Of a stretch of DNA of 64,000 nucleotides, positions 1-13,000 are shown piece after piece; positions within the stretch are counted from its first letter, which is position 1, and each line of letters opens with the position of its first letter. Under the pieces are notes generated by a model. That model was given only the letters and a program-made list of their open reading frames with translations, made no database searches and was not told the DNA's origin. Both the position numbers and the translations under genes were made by a program. The stretch is taken from positions 13,810,060 to 13,874,059 of the forward strand of contig OY759267.1 in the NCBI GenBank assembly GCA_963662155.1, given 5' to 3'. This DNA comes from Lamellibrachia columna (Eukaryota; Annelida; Polychaeta; Sabellida; Siboglinidae).

Positions 1-129
1 CCTTTCTGTCCGGCCAACCATTTCTGATCAGATTGAGGACTTTCTGCATTCCTTCATCTTTCTGCGTAGCTTCGACTACCTCCTGGATCGTCTTGTCAGG
101 TATGTCTCGAAGGACATTGATACACACAG

Positions 130-362
130 ACCTTGAGTTTCTGGCACCTCCAGCATACCAGCTATTTGAACTCGACGTCGTATCGGTACAACCTTAAGAT
201 AAGTACCTGCAGTCGTCTTGTTGCCTGACTTAGGGGCTTCTTCGGAATGGCTGCGAGTGGTTTGTGGTCATTATGTATCACGACTTTGCGACCGAAAGTA
301 TATTGGCCAAATCGTTGTAGCCCAAATACAACAGATACAGCTCTTTCTCGATTTGTGCTCAT
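130..362 (-). pseudogene. Gypsy RNase H fragment
   Basis: Encodes RAVSVVFGLQRFGQYTFGRK and VVIHNDHKPLAAI, the RT-RNase H tether of Gypsy polyproteins. A stop breaks the frame just downstream (about 162). Confidence 0.8.
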
Positions 363-899
363 CTCTGTTGTGTTGGCATGACGGACCTGGAGGTAAACTC
401 TATTGGCTTCCCATCCTGCATCAGTGCTGCACCCAGTCTGTCTTGGCTACTGTCAATTTGTAGCACAAGTTCCTTGTCGGGGTAGCAGTAGGCCAACATT
501 GGCGTGGTGGTTATCTTCCTTTTCACTGTCTTGAATACCTCTTCGCATTGCTTGGACCAGTTCTATACCACACCCTGCCTTGTCAAACCTCGTATGGGTT
601 TCAAATCGGTCGCTAGGTCGGGCATGAACCTCGCAAGATATTTGATTTTGTTGTCATCTGCTTGAATTCCTTCTGTGGTTATCTTGTGACCCATGAATAT
701 CACATTGTCACGCTTGTACTCTGACTTTGCAGTGTTTAGTTTAATGTTCCTCTCTGTGCATCGCTCCTGTTGTCATCACGGTCACTCTCAGCCAACATCT
801 GTGTGGCCCCGCATCCAGTCACAATGGTGTCATTGGCGACACAGATCACACCAGCTATGCATTCAAGTGACCCGTTTAGCTTCTTCTGAAATGCCTTGC

Positions 900-1170
900 T
901 GCTCATTTTGAGGCCGAAAGGTAATCTGGCCTATCGGTATCTGATCATCGTCATTAGCAGGCTAGAAGCTGCATCAAGTTCCACATGCCTGAATGCTTCC
1001 TGCACACCCAGCTTGCTGAACATCTTGGCATTGTTCATGGTTGGTAACACGTCATCAAGTGTTGTCAACTTGTAACGTTCTCTCATGAGTGCTTGATCCA
1101 GTGGCTGTGGATCGATGCATAGTCTCAACTTGTCGTTCTGCTCACGTACAACCGCCATCTGGCTCCTCAC
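900..1170 (-). pseudogene. Gypsy reverse transcriptase fragment
   Basis: Encodes DKLRLCIDPQPLDQALMRER and the TLDDVLPTMNNAKMFSKLGV stretch typical of Ty3/Gypsy RT. It is frameshifted near 930, after which GLKMSSKAFQ continues in another frame. Confidence 0.8.
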
Positions 1171-1249
1171 CCATTGCGTTGGTTCTTCGACAGGGATCAG
1201 AGCACCTCGTTTTGCTAGAATGTCTAGTTCGGCTCATCAACCCCATGGC

Positions 1250-1680
1250 TTATGTCGTAGCTGATCCGATGAGACACGTGAGACCGTTTTCTGCAACGAC
1301 GAAATCAACATCTTCTGGGTTGCCAGTTTTCAGATTCGTAGTCGGCAGTCTAATGATGCCTTTCGGGGTCATTATTGTGCTGTTCCACATCACTAACTTC
1401 TCGTTTGTTTTTCGAACTTGTTCTTTGTATACAAATCTTTGGTTGATTGTGTTTATGTCTGCTCCGGTATCCAGCTGGAAACGTACGTCGCAGTTATTGA
1501 CCTGCATCATCGCTGTGATTCGCTGTTGAACTTTGTGACCATTTGCTCCAAATGTTAACCCTTGCAACCAATCGTCGTCGCCTTCCATGTCGTCTTTACT
1601 ATTCATGCAACTCACTCGCTTTCGGCATTTTGATTTGAAATGATTGACATCATGACAATACGAGCATGTTTTCCGCCAGT
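1250..1680 (-). pseudogene. Gypsy gag end and aspartic protease
   Basis: The frame runs through the gag CCHC knuckle at its upstream end into a retropepsin domain: FQLDTGADINTINQRF holds the catalytic D-T/S-G triad, followed by ENGLTCLIGSATT, which resembles the flap/ILG region. It stops at 1250. Confidence 0.8.
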
Positions 1681-2300
1681 CTGGGTATCGTAGTCTGCTC
1701 GATTCATGCGAATAACTGCAATGCTGGCATTCCCGTCTTGAGGCGGTTTGCTGCTGCGAACTTTCTCGATCTGTTGTTCCAGATTCATTTCATCGACTTG
1801 CTTTTGTGTCGTTTCAAACGTTCTACATATCTCTATGGCCTTCTCAAGAGACAGCATGCTTTCACGAAGGAGCAATTATTGCAGTATACCTCGTGTTAAA
1901 AAAACAAATTCTGTTAAGAAAATATCAAATGGCTCCCTCCACTCTGCATTCCAAAATCGGAAAGAATTCACATTTCCTTTGGGGAACAATATCCCTCTAA
2001 TTTTTCCATAACCGTAATTAGTAGGCAGTATTGCCAGTAACTTGTCTCCGTCGTTTTCCCAGGTGAACTAATCATGTATTCTAATAAACGGTGCTCCTGC
2101 ACAGTTGCGGACTACCGCCGTCTGGGTGTTTGCTGGCTTTTTGTCTTTTTCCGCAGCCATGTACACTTAAAGTTCTCTCTTCCATCTCTTGAACGATTCC
2201 GCCAAATTCGGGCCATGAATGTCAAGTATTGGCGGCGGGTGAAATGATTTTTCACCCATTTTGCCAACCGATCTGTCACTTAGCACTACTGTCTACGGCC

Positions 2301-2348
2301 CGGGTAGTCTAGTGCGCTACCAAATAAGTATCGGTTCAAACACTCACT
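2301..2348 (+). other. tRNA-like A/B-box segment in the Gypsy leader
   Basis: GGGTAGTCTAGTGC resembles an A box and GGTTCAAACAC a B box, about 25 nt apart. No complete cloverleaf was found. It could be a decayed tRNA or SINE head lying between the PBS and gag, or chance. Confidence 0.3.
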
Positions 2349-2400
2349 TTTCATACCAATTTATGTTAGGCGTCTAGAGTTCGGTAACGGTGCCACGATG

Positions 2401-3045
2401 TTGATGTGCTAGGTTGCATATGGTAGACACAAGGCAATGTATGTCAAAATGCATTTATTATATGAGAACTTACATATGTTTAAATCTTATATTTAAATGT
2501 GACTCAAACAATTTGGTTCTTTGTGCTGAAATATCTATTAGATTAAATCATTTTATTTAATGTAGCAATTCAAAATGTTATTAGCTGTGACTAGTATGCT
2601 GCTACAATTGTGCACGTTACACTACAGGGACACCATTTGTCTTGTTGTGTCAAAACATGTATTACATGTTATGTCCAAGAAAGATAGTACTAGAATATAC
2701 ACTGTACCAATAAATTAAACCCAGTTCTACATTTTCATAACTAATGCCTTAACACCTTAGATATAATAAAGCATGTGAAGTTTATGCACAGCAGACCAAT
2801 GCCATCTGCAAGGTTTCTCTAACAATGCTTTATATAAAAATATGTAACAATGCTCCATATAAATATTATAGACGTTAATTACACATATTTACAGACTCAC
2901 ATTGATACAAAAGCAGCATAATGCCATAGTTATAGTGTTAACAATATGGCTGTAGTCTAATATAAATATAACAATAACTTTGTGGAAGGAAGCAAACTGC
3001 CCAGGTTCTTCTAAATACCTCAAGGTTACCTTTCGACTATCTATC
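2401..3045. other. AT-rich stretch, possible Gypsy 5' LTR
   Basis: It follows the PBS on the element's upstream side, so the 5' LTR should start at about 2402 (a TGTTGATG end on the plus strand). The far LTR boundary was not found. No gene is seen. Confidence 0.35.
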
Positions 3046-3585
3046 TGAATACATTCCACATCCTCCATCTACCTGAATGCATTCCCCATCTTCCATCTAC
3101 CTGAATACATTCCCCATCTTCCATCTACCTGAATACATTCCCTTTCTTCGATTTACCTGAATACATTCCCCTTATTCCATTTACCTGAATACATTCCCCT
3201 TCTTCCATCTACCTGAATACATTCCCCTTTTTCCGTTTACCTGAATACGTTCCTCATCTTCCATCTACCTGAATACATTCCCCATCTTCCATCTACCTGA
3301 ATGCATTCCCTTTCTTCCATCTATCTGAATACATTCCCCTTCTTCCATTTACCTGAATACATTCCCCATCTTCCATTTACCTGAATACATTCCCCTTCTT
3401 CCATTTACCTGAATACATTCCCCTTCTTCCATTTACCTGAATACATTCCCCTTCTTCCATTTACCTGAACAAATTACCTTCTACCTGAATACATTCCATT
3501 TCTTCCATTTACCTGAATACATTCTCTTTCCTTGATTTACCTGAATACATTCCCCTTCTTCCAATTACCTGAAAACATTTACCAT
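3046..3585. repeat. Minisatellite, about 28-bp unit
   Basis: About 19 imperfect copies of a unit like CTGAATACATTCCCCTTCTT plus CCATTTAC. Variation is concentrated in the CCCCATC/CCCTTTC segment. No spacers between copies. Confidence 0.95.
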
Positions 3586-4482
3586 CTACAATTTGCATTA
3601 ACAATACCAAGTCCTTCTAAGACCAGAGTGCTGGAACTAATTTGTTTTGTAATTTCAGGGACATGGAAACTTAGAAGAATAGAAATGGGGGAAAGAGCCA
3701 TATCAGGAGAACGACACATAAGACGGAAACAATAGAAATAAGGGAAACTAACCTACATACTACACAATGGATGAGATTTAAGATCCTTCATAGACATACC
3801 AAATATCACAATCCCTGTGTCAATTTTATATACTGTGCTACAATGCAAAATAGCTTTAGTAGGTTTGTCATAGTACTGTATACTGAAACTTGAAAGTGAC
3901 TGGATTAAGTGGTCAGGTCTTATATTTACTAAAATAAATTAAGGCTTCCTTTGCATTCTAGTCTATAATGTAGTTTCTGTTCTGAAAGACAGATCGCAGC
4001 AGCATAGAATGGTAGTGTCATCAATACCTGGAATATCACATGAGAAGCAGGTGCTTCTACTGCAACTAGCATACACAATTACACATACAAAATAGCACTG
4101 GGAGAGTGGAGCCATAAATGTGACATCACAGTTCACACCAGTTGTCTCAGTGCATGCTCTTTCAGACTTTCTGAACTTACCAACTGCGAACATATGGATA
4201 ACGCTGAATAAAAAGCAACCGTAAAGGTGTATTTACAACTACTTTTGCACACTGGCATTCATTAATCCAAAGAAGCATCTTTCCATGTTGCACTATCCCA
4301 CGTCTTCTCTTGACAGTGTTGACACCCAATCACTACCATCATGGTATGTTGACTTCCTGTAGCACTCTACCGTTTCTCCACGGCCAGCATGATGTCCTTC
4401 TTTGGAGTCAGGATCATGCTGCTTTTGAATGTCAGTGGGCACTGAAACAGACACAGTGGTGTCAACGTCTTCATATAAGACA

Positions 4483-4522
<40 letters not shown>

Positions 4523-6051
4523 CGATCGCAAGCATGCACACACGTGCATATGTGTGTATGTGATACTATGTACGCATATAAATCGATATAAAAACAATAT
4601 CACCTTTTATAAAGCCACAAAAGCCCATCCTGTAATTAGCAATGGTGAATTTCAATTTAATTTAAAGGTAATGCATCTGTTGCTGCTATAATGTTCTTGG
4701 TAGTAAAATACAAATTTAAACAATTGTACTGCCAGCCAAATTGCATTTAATAAGACAGAAACATGTTTGTATTTTTACTATATCAGCCCGATTTGTATTT
4801 ATGGCGAGAAACCACAGGGGTGGAGCTAGGCGAAGCTTGCTTTTCCGAACGTTAATGACATGCATATCACATGACCATGGGATCGATGCGCACAGACTCG
4901 TGACTTGCTCAAAGTTTGTTGACATTTGGACAACATGACTGACAGTTACAGGCGAGCTGTATGTATACTGTTGCGTTCCACAGCGAAGAAGAGGAAAAGG
5001 GAGTTGGATAAGGCGAGATTGGCCACACGTAAATTTTTATTATTAGGCCCTATCATATCGGCATCACACCAATACCCGGAGCCCGGCCCTATGCTATGGC
5101 TATCCACCAGGTGGTGCCTTCACATAGTTCAGTTTTAACACCAGTTCAGTTGCTTCCAGAATGTGGGTTTTTATGTGTAATTAATTCATGAACATCTGTA
5201 TGTAAGAGTATGTAAGCAGAATGACAAAATATATAAAAGCTTTTACTTACAAATGTGCCCCTAATAATGTCAGTTTTGAAATTTTTATCAAATGCTACTT
5301 AAAGTTGTACTAAAGGAGCTAATGATATGTAGCATGTAACATTAACAATTCTTAAGATTAATAAAAAAATATACCCAGTATGTGTATTTGCTAATTTTGC
5401 TATGGGGTTCCATATGAAATCAACCAACTGGTGATATTCTTGATTACACTGATTTTTATGAAATGTGGTAAACATGGTGACAGTGTTCATGCTTGGATAA
5501 ATTATGGTGATGAAAGATCTGGCCGACTGAAATGTAGCAAAATGAAAAAGTTTATTACATGATACATCATAATATGAACAAATGCATAAATAGTCATCGA
5601 AAGATGTGGATGGAAGAATGGTTGTTTTAAGATAAACTGCAATTATTGTTGTAATGGCACTGGAAGCTCAGTGAGTCACTATTGTCCCATCTGTGCACAC
5701 AGCTAAGCATCAGTCCAATTTAATGTGTTATCAGGTACTATGGTCTGATGGCAGACATAAGATCCATTAACCCTGTACCTGTTGGGTACTGCCCTGCCTC
5801 ATTGACACATCAATTGTCTCACTGTTAAACAGAATGCCTCCAAGTGGGCTGTAATGTAACACTCTGCTGGACTGGTAGTAATATACCAGTCCTCCTGATG
5901 TGAATTGTGCCTGTGAACAAATACTCCTATGTCAGACAGAAACTCAGCATTTGACAACAAATATACAAAAAGCAACTGGTCATCAGAGTGATTAATATTT
6001 TATATACTACATAAACTTGAACTACAGTATAGAATGTAAACATTATATACA
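3586..6051. other. No supported gene; one short microsatellite
   Basis: AT-rich sequence. A (CACG)n tract lies at 4481-4526. A short open stretch from an ATG at 4935 (MTDSYRRAV, GTATGT following) could be a first exon, but nothing supports it further. Confidence 0.4.
4481..4526. repeat. (CACG)n microsatellite
   Basis: About eleven tandem ACGC/CACG tetranucleotides. A matching tract occurs at 53801-53846. Confidence 0.95.
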
Positions 6052-7690
6052 TTACATGCCATCCAAGCCAAAAGCCCAGGTGGCAAATGGCCAAGGAAGC
6101 TGTTGTCTTATCGAGACTCCAACAATGTTCATCTACATGTAACCTGAGATATGTGTTAACCTTGTTTTTAAACATATTCATGCTGCTAGCAGTTACACAA
6201 TCCATAGATAATTTGTTCCATTCATTTATTGTCCTCTGTGAGAACGAGTACTTCCTGATATCCAATCTACACTGATCCCTTACTAATTTTACCTCGTGTC
6301 CTCTAGTACTACCATCTTTCTAGATTGAGAAAAACATATTTCTATAAATATTTTCATACCCATTCAATATCTTAAAAACTTCAATCTGATCTCCTCTTAA
6401 CCTCCTTGTCTCTAGGGTTGTTAAACCACATTCTTTTAGGCATTCTTCATAACTAAGGTATCTCAATTCTAGAATAATTTTAGTTGCTCTCCTCTGTATT
6501 AGTTCAAGCATATTAACATCCTTCTTACGATATTGTCTCCATGCTTGTATGCAGTATTCTAAATGAGGTCTAACTATTGCTTTATATAAAGTCGCGCCTC
6601 TGAGCTCAGGTTCCTGAGGATATAGGCGCTTTTTCCTTGAATGTTATGTTTCTCGTAATCAACCCAAGAATTTGATGGTCTGTAATTCTCGGACTTATTT
6701 CTCGAACCCTTTTTTAAATAATGGTATGTTTGCTTCTTTCCATTCAAAAGGAACAACTCCCTCTTTTAATGACAAGTTGGACTCTTGCAAGTGGTATACT
6801 GATTTGTTCTACTGTTTCCATTAGTAGTTTTGGAGGAATTCCATCCACTCCAGGTGATTCATTGCCTTTATTTTCTTAGCTACCATTTCTGGAGTTACAA
6901 TTAACGGCCCTAAATAGTCAGATTTAGCCTCCTGAAATTTAGCATCTGGAACTGGTAATGGACTAATATCCTCTCTGGTAAACACTGAACTGAAGTAACC
7001 ATTTAGGTCTTCCGCCATTAAAAACCCTTGTGATATTATATTTCCAGCACTGTCTTCTAGAGGTCCGACCTTGTCTTGTATGTTTTGTTTACTCCTGACA
7101 TATGCATAAAAACTCTTCCTGTAATTTTTATGTTACATTACATGCTAGTGTTGCTCATAGCTTCTTTTTGACTGTCTAATTTCAGTTGTTTGCTGCATTA
7201 AATGCCTCTTTGTAATTTGCACAGTCTTCATCCTTTCTGGTATGTCTATAAACCCTCCACATAGTTTGCTTGAACACTATTTTTCTAATAGCTTCTTTTG
7301 ACAAGTGTTTCTTTCTAGACCGTTTTCCTTGTTTTTTCAAGGGAACAAATTGATCAATGATGCTCTCAATTTCATATTTTACAATGTTCCAACATTCAAT
7401 TGTGGTCTTATTCCTACGCATGTTGTTCCAATAAGTATTTTCTCATATCTTTATAGTTACCTTTGTGGAAGTTTCTTCTGTACGTTTTTTATTTGTACTT
7501 TCTGATTTTACTTTGATGTCAAAATGTATTTGATTATGACCACTGTTACCCAATAGTTGATGTATTTTTACATTGTCCACTAATTCTTTTTGTGATCTGA
7601 CAAAACAACACCTAATACATTCTCTCCCCTGGTTGGTTCTAGCATGTGCTGAGTAAGGAAGCTATCCTTAATTGAAAATAGAAATGGTTA
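6052..7690 (-). mobile_element. CR1-type LINE, truncated copy A
   Basis: The 3' end at about 6052 carries the family tail (GGCATCCAAGCC... on the plus strand). The coding remains include IQRRATKIILELRYLSYEEC and [20 protein letters not shown], the CR1 C-terminal signature. Upstream are RT and endonuclease remnants up to about 7690. The central RT is deleted near 6600-6660, and several frameshifts are present. Confidence 0.88.
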
Positions 7691-7910
7691 TTTCAAGAGT
7701 AATTAGTATAAAGTCCTGAGGAAATTAGTGTAAACAATATAACTGATTTATCCATTTTTTTCACAGCAGAGACAAATACATCATGTCACTTTTTATAATA
7801 CTGTGAATAATATAATTGCTCATATTCTCCATACGTTTCATAAAATTATATATATTCCTTATTATAACACATCAACTTGCCATATTAGTATAAGCAAACA
7901 TTTCACTTGC
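7691..7910. other. AT-rich intergenic stretch
   Basis: No coding or repeat signal found between the CR1 fragment and the hAT-like element. Confidence 0.4.
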
Positions 7911-7918
7911 ACTACAAT

Positions 7919-8716
7919 CAGGGTTGAAAAAAATAATTATATTTTAAATAAAAAAATACGACTTTTTTATTTAAATCGGATATATAGACATTTATATAGA
8001 TGTTTATATTTATAAAATCATTCAAACGTGTGCTATTCAAATCGATTTGCATACTTGTCTTAACAGAGAATACATGATTTTTGCTATTATAAAGACATTA
8101 GGCAATTTCCACAAGGCCTCATCCCCTGTAGTTGCATAATCTGTCTTGGAAAGGAAAGCATGCTGTGTGTCTGTGGCTGTGGCAGTGGTAATTATTGTTT
8201 GCTAAGAGGGTGGATTAGCACCTGTCCAGGGCTCTGTATACTCTATGGGTCTCCAACCAGACTACAAACTGGTACAGTATTAAACAATTGTCACCATGAC
8301 TGTCTCACTTGAGTCAACATACTGAATTGGTAACAACTAGAACACGCTCTAAGTGGACTTTAACTCAGGGCTTCTGGCTTGAAAAAATACTTCCTCTTGA
8401 AGACAAGTTTGTGTGGCTTCACTGCATTCAGAAAGGGAACAGCTCAAACATACACAATGTCATAAAATATTTGACTATCAGGCTGTCTGGTTACAATACA
8501 ACTACACAAGTGTGCGCACATTGTGCTTTTGTATTAAAAACATACAAAACTTTGTTGATCTCGATGCTTGTAAACAATTATTTGTGTTAAATTCATATAA
8601 ATCAGCGATTAAAAAAAATCAGAAATAAAAAAAGTTATAAATAAATGATTTTTTATATTTTTTGTAGTGATTTAAATCAATGATTTAAATCAAATGATTT
8701 AAATCAAACAACCCTG
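7919..8716. mobile_element. Non-autonomous hAT-like element, copy 1 (798 bp)
   Basis: Ends are CAGGGTTGAAAA and TTGTTTGATTTAAAT read inward, that is CAGGGTTG...CAACCCTG terminal repeats with ATTTAAAT-rich subterminal motifs. Flanks are ACTACAAT (7911-7918) and ACTACAAA (8717-8724), an 8-bp target duplication with one mismatch, as expected for hAT. The interior is shared with the copy at 38968-39756 and has no transposase. Confidence 0.88.
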
Positions 8717-8859
8717 ACTACAAAATTTTTGAATTCCTAAAAGCATTCTAAGTGAATTGTTGTTGGCTACAATCAATTTGAGCACAATACATCACACTGC
8801 TCTTTAATCACCATTATATCTAATGTCATGCGTAGTTCCATATTCACTACAAGTTTTTA

Positions 8860-9480
8860 TTAAGCCCTTTCATGGACAGAGGTATTAATACTAAGTCATC
8901 CGCATACATCAGATGGTTCACTTTTGTTTTGCCTGTGTAACAACCAGTTGTACAGCTATTTAACAACGCACTAAGATCGTCCATTTACACATTAAATAGG
9001 TATGGAGATAACACTCCGCCTTGACGAACACCATTACATAATCACAGTAAAACCATCAGATACAACATTTCCCCACTTTACAAACATGTTCTGATGACTA
9101 TACCAAAAGGCTTACAGTCCGGTAATATAACCATGAACCTTTCTAGTCACAAGTTTCTTAATTAACATAAGATGGTTTACACGATTGAACGGTTTGGAGG
9201 CATCTAAGAAACAAAGATACACAGTATTATCTAACACCTGGTACCTGTTAATAACCTTTTTCATTATGTATATACACGAGTCAGTAACATGCCTCTTCTT
9301 ATATCCAAATTGCTTATCACATATATGCTTGTATGTAAGATTCTATTCTATCTAGAATTATAAACTCCATATCTTAGACAGTTCATTAGCAATGGGTCTA
9401 TAATTATTTTTGTTATTTAATTTCAGTTTATTAAGGATTTCATCAATTAGTATGTCATGCAGTTCCCACGCTACCTATCA
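8860..9480 (-). pseudogene. LINE reverse transcriptase relic (non-CR1 family)
   Basis: Minus-strand fragments read CFLDASKPFNRVNHLMLIKK, then RQGGVLSPYLFNV and MYADDLVLIPLSMKG, giving RT blocks including the YADD catalytic box. Stops and frameshifts abound. Upstream, HVTDSCIYIMKKVINRYQVL fits the same RT. It is a different family from the CR1 copies. Confidence 0.8.
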
Positions 9481-10080
9481 CCGATAAGCACATATCTGCA
9501 TAAGCACCATATTTCAATACAGAAAACAATCCGTAGAAAAGTAACTTATTGAACAAACAATGAAAACATGTTTTATCATTATATATATACAACATCAAAA
9601 GCATACAACTTAACAATTGGATGGTGAAAATTGTATCTATTGATCAACATTTCAAGTTTTGGGATAAATATTATAGACAGTAATAAGCGCACATAATATC
9701 CATGCAGCTCCATCAGCTGTCGACCTGTAAGACATATAAAATTACATAATATATATGGGAGGGTGTTTGGTGTTCCATCTCCCACCAATCCCGCCCATTT
9801 CCTGCCACACCCCATCATATGTGTAGCATTGTGTACTGTACACAACATAATTTTCTTAAATTACATATTTGTTACGGGAAGCTGGGAACAGGTAACCAAA
9901 CTGTTGTGTGACAAATTAGACATTCCCTAATATAAATGGACAGTACATTTGATCCAACATTTGTAGATTAACTTAAAATTATCCACACTTTATAAAGTAC
10001 CCTTGAAAATGTTCCAACTACATTGCTTTCAGATGAAAATAAAAATGTTTTCTTTAGAATTTGTTTTGGTGTTACAAAAA
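9481..10080. other. No supported feature
   Basis: AT-rich, with a short open frame at 9579-9848 that has no recognisable domain. It may be intron of the candidate gene starting at 13988. Confidence 0.35.
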
Positions 10081-10088
10081 AGATATAC

Positions 10089-13000
10089 CTGTTAAATGAC
10101 ATGTTTGCTACCTGTTCTAAGCTTGCTTCTCGTGTATATTGTGGCCTGCTGTCAACCACATGGGTAACATTTGATTTTCCAGAATTGAATGCAATGTCTG
10201 TTGCAATGGTGGGGGCAATGTTTTTCTGATCGGCAGGCTTGAAAAGCCACGCTTCAGGCCTTGGATAGTTTGTCATCTGTGCAGGCATAGGTTAGCGTCT
10301 CTTGCAGTTTGACAATGTAGTTGTAATGTTTTGGTTAGCGCTCTGGGAAATTGTCCATTTTCCGTATCTTGTTGAATCTGTTGCAGTAACTGTAAAATAA
10401 TAAACAAATTTGAAGACAGGTGCTGTAAGACCCTGAACTGCTTTTGGTAAGCATGATGGCACTTGCAAGAAACTGATTTTCAATTACACACGCAGGCACT
10501 GTATACATAGTTTCAATGTAAATAGCTAAAATACTGGACATGAATATGAAGTTAGTGAAAATACTGGATATGAATGCATACGTAGAACATAATGTATACA
10601 AATGTTTTTATTATGCATTGTGTTAATGGTTGTGTATTGTGACACAATAAACCTCACATTTCAAATATGTTTAATCTGTAAACAATGTTTCTTTCTGTAG
10701 TGTAAACTGCCATCTCAAACATAATTTGTTTAATCACAAAGAAATTTAACATTACCTAGTCTTCTTTATTAATCACTAAATAAGTAAAAACAAAAGTGTT
10801 ATTTGTGTTCTAATGGAATGTAACTATGTCATAGAATACACTATTAGTGTGTCTAACAACAATATATACAAGCTATACTTGCACAGTGCCCTTTGCAGTT
10901 TGTCTTCAGGGGCAAACCTTCGTGCTTCTGGTAGTCGACTGCTGCCACAAAGTTTCATGCTTGGTATACTGGGAAGCTGCAATAGTTAATTTTTAATTGT
11001 TATGTTTCATAAGCATGATCCAATACCTAACTCCATCATACTGTATACTCTACAGACTTGCATACATTTTTACAACTGTTACTAGAAGTGGAAATAGGCA
11101 GTCAATCAAATTGCAATAATTTTAACAAACTGCACAAATAATGGTGATATCAAATTATTACAATGACTCATTGTTAAGAAGATATACATCTTCTACAAAT
11201 GCTTCTGATACACATATATTCTATGCTTATGGTACAAACAATGTACTAATACCTGAAGGTAAATCACTTGGCTGCATATAACATGTGGTTATGAAATGCT
11301 TCAAGCACACCAGCATGTCTGGAAGAGGAAACCATGACAATGCAAACAAAGGTCAAGTAACTTCGGACTTCGGACTATTTGGGGCAGTTGATAGTAACTC
11401 CAGAAATGGTAGATAAGAAAATAAAGGCAATGAATCACCTGGAGTGGATGGAATTCCTCCAAAACTACTAATCGAAACAGTAGAACAAATCAGTATACCA
11501 CTTGCAAGAGTGTTCAACTTGTCATTAAAAGAGGGAGTGGTTCCTTTTGAATGAAAAGAAGCAAACATCATACCATTATTTAAAAAGGGTTTGAGAAATA
11601 AGTCAGAGAATTACAGACCAGTGAGTTTAACATCAGTGATTTGTAAATTATTAGAAAGGTTAATCAAAGACCATATGGAGAACTTCCTTGTTAGGCATAA
11701 ATTATTAAATCTATCTCAACATGGATTCCTAAAAAAGCGAGGTCATGCTTAACAAATATGTAATATTTTTTGGAAGAAATCACCAAGTGGCTAGACGAGG
11801 GATCACCAGTAGATATTATAAACTTAGATTTTCAGAAAGTTTTTGACAAATGCCACATCCAAGATTACTAATTAAATTAAAGGCCCATGGTATCGGGGAT
11901 GGCATAATTGACTGGATAGAACAATGACTGACTGACAGAAGACAGCATGTTGTACTACTGTAGATGGGGAGGTTTCAAACTGGAAATCAGTTTTGAGTTG
12001 GGTACCACAAGGATCAGTATTAGGATCTTTATTATTCTTAATATACATCAATGACTGACGATGATATAACAAGCAACGTACTGAAATTTGCAGATGACAC
12101 AAGTGTTTATAAGGGTTAACAATGATAGTGATAAACAACATTTACAAAATGATCTAGACAAATTAGTGAAATGGTCTGAGAAATGGCAGATGTTGTTCAA
12201 TTTTGGGAAATGTAAATGCCTACATACAGGACATGGGAAGTTGGATGTAAACTATAAAATGGGAGATACTGTATTGGGTGCTACCATACTAAAAGAAAAG
12301 GACTTAGGAGTTACAATAAGTGCCGATATGAAAGTTTCAGAGCAGTGTGGTATTGCAGCTTCAAAGGGTAATCAAATTCTTGGGTTGATCAGGAGAAATA
12401 TAACATCCAAGGAGCAAAGGCTAATTATACCTCTGTATAAAGCAATAAGAGGACAGTGTGTGGGTGTGTTCAAAACATGTTCAATGTACATATGGGTAGT
12501 ACTTGTGCAAATGTTTGGTAAATTCTGATTCATATGTATAATTATAATACTTGAATAGTGAGAAGTTATTGTTTGCTACATGCAATTAAATATTTTGTTA
12601 CTTCTCTCTTGTGTTACCTATATTCTTTATGTAGTGCAAGTATAAATCTATGATTATTGTTCAGTTACACGTACAATTATTGTGGTGTGGTGTATTTAAA
12701 CCATCCCTGTAGACCAGTCCAAAAACCCATTACTGTATATTCACCCACCTATAAATAGTATTAAATACAATATAAATTTTTTAATATGAACTTCAGTAAT
12801 GCGAATACCTATCATAAATCAGATTATTACCCGTTGCCGTTATGCAATTTCTGAGCTACTGGTAAATATGACATTACTATCCACCCATCATTCTTTGTTA
12901 AGTGTTTCCCTGATCCCTCCAACTTATAATAATAATAAAACTTCTATTGTGTGTAAATCCCCACAAAACCCAAACTCAGAAGTAGTACTGTATTATGATA

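Larger units (their letters stand above)
1..2400 (-). mobile_element. Ty3/Gypsy LTR retrotransposon, 5' half, decayed
   Basis: Reading on the minus strand: PBS-like TGGCACCGTTACCGAACT at 2382-2399; gag start near 2259 (MGEKSFHPPP), soon broken by a stop; zinc knuckle C-x2-C-x4-H-x4-C (CSYCHDVNHFKSKC) about 1625-1670; aspartic protease with LDTGADINTI near 1455-1490; RT finger/palm with YKLTTLDDVLPTMNNAKMFS near 1020-1080; and RNase H/connection with HNDHKPL near 250-290. Several frameshifts separate these. The RT active site reads ANDT rather than a YxDD form, so the copy is dead. The element runs off the left edge. Confidence 0.88.

Noticed and set aside
4935..5040. Possible first exon MTDSYRRAV...
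   Set aside because: A GTATGT lies within it, but no downstream exon or domain supports a gene.
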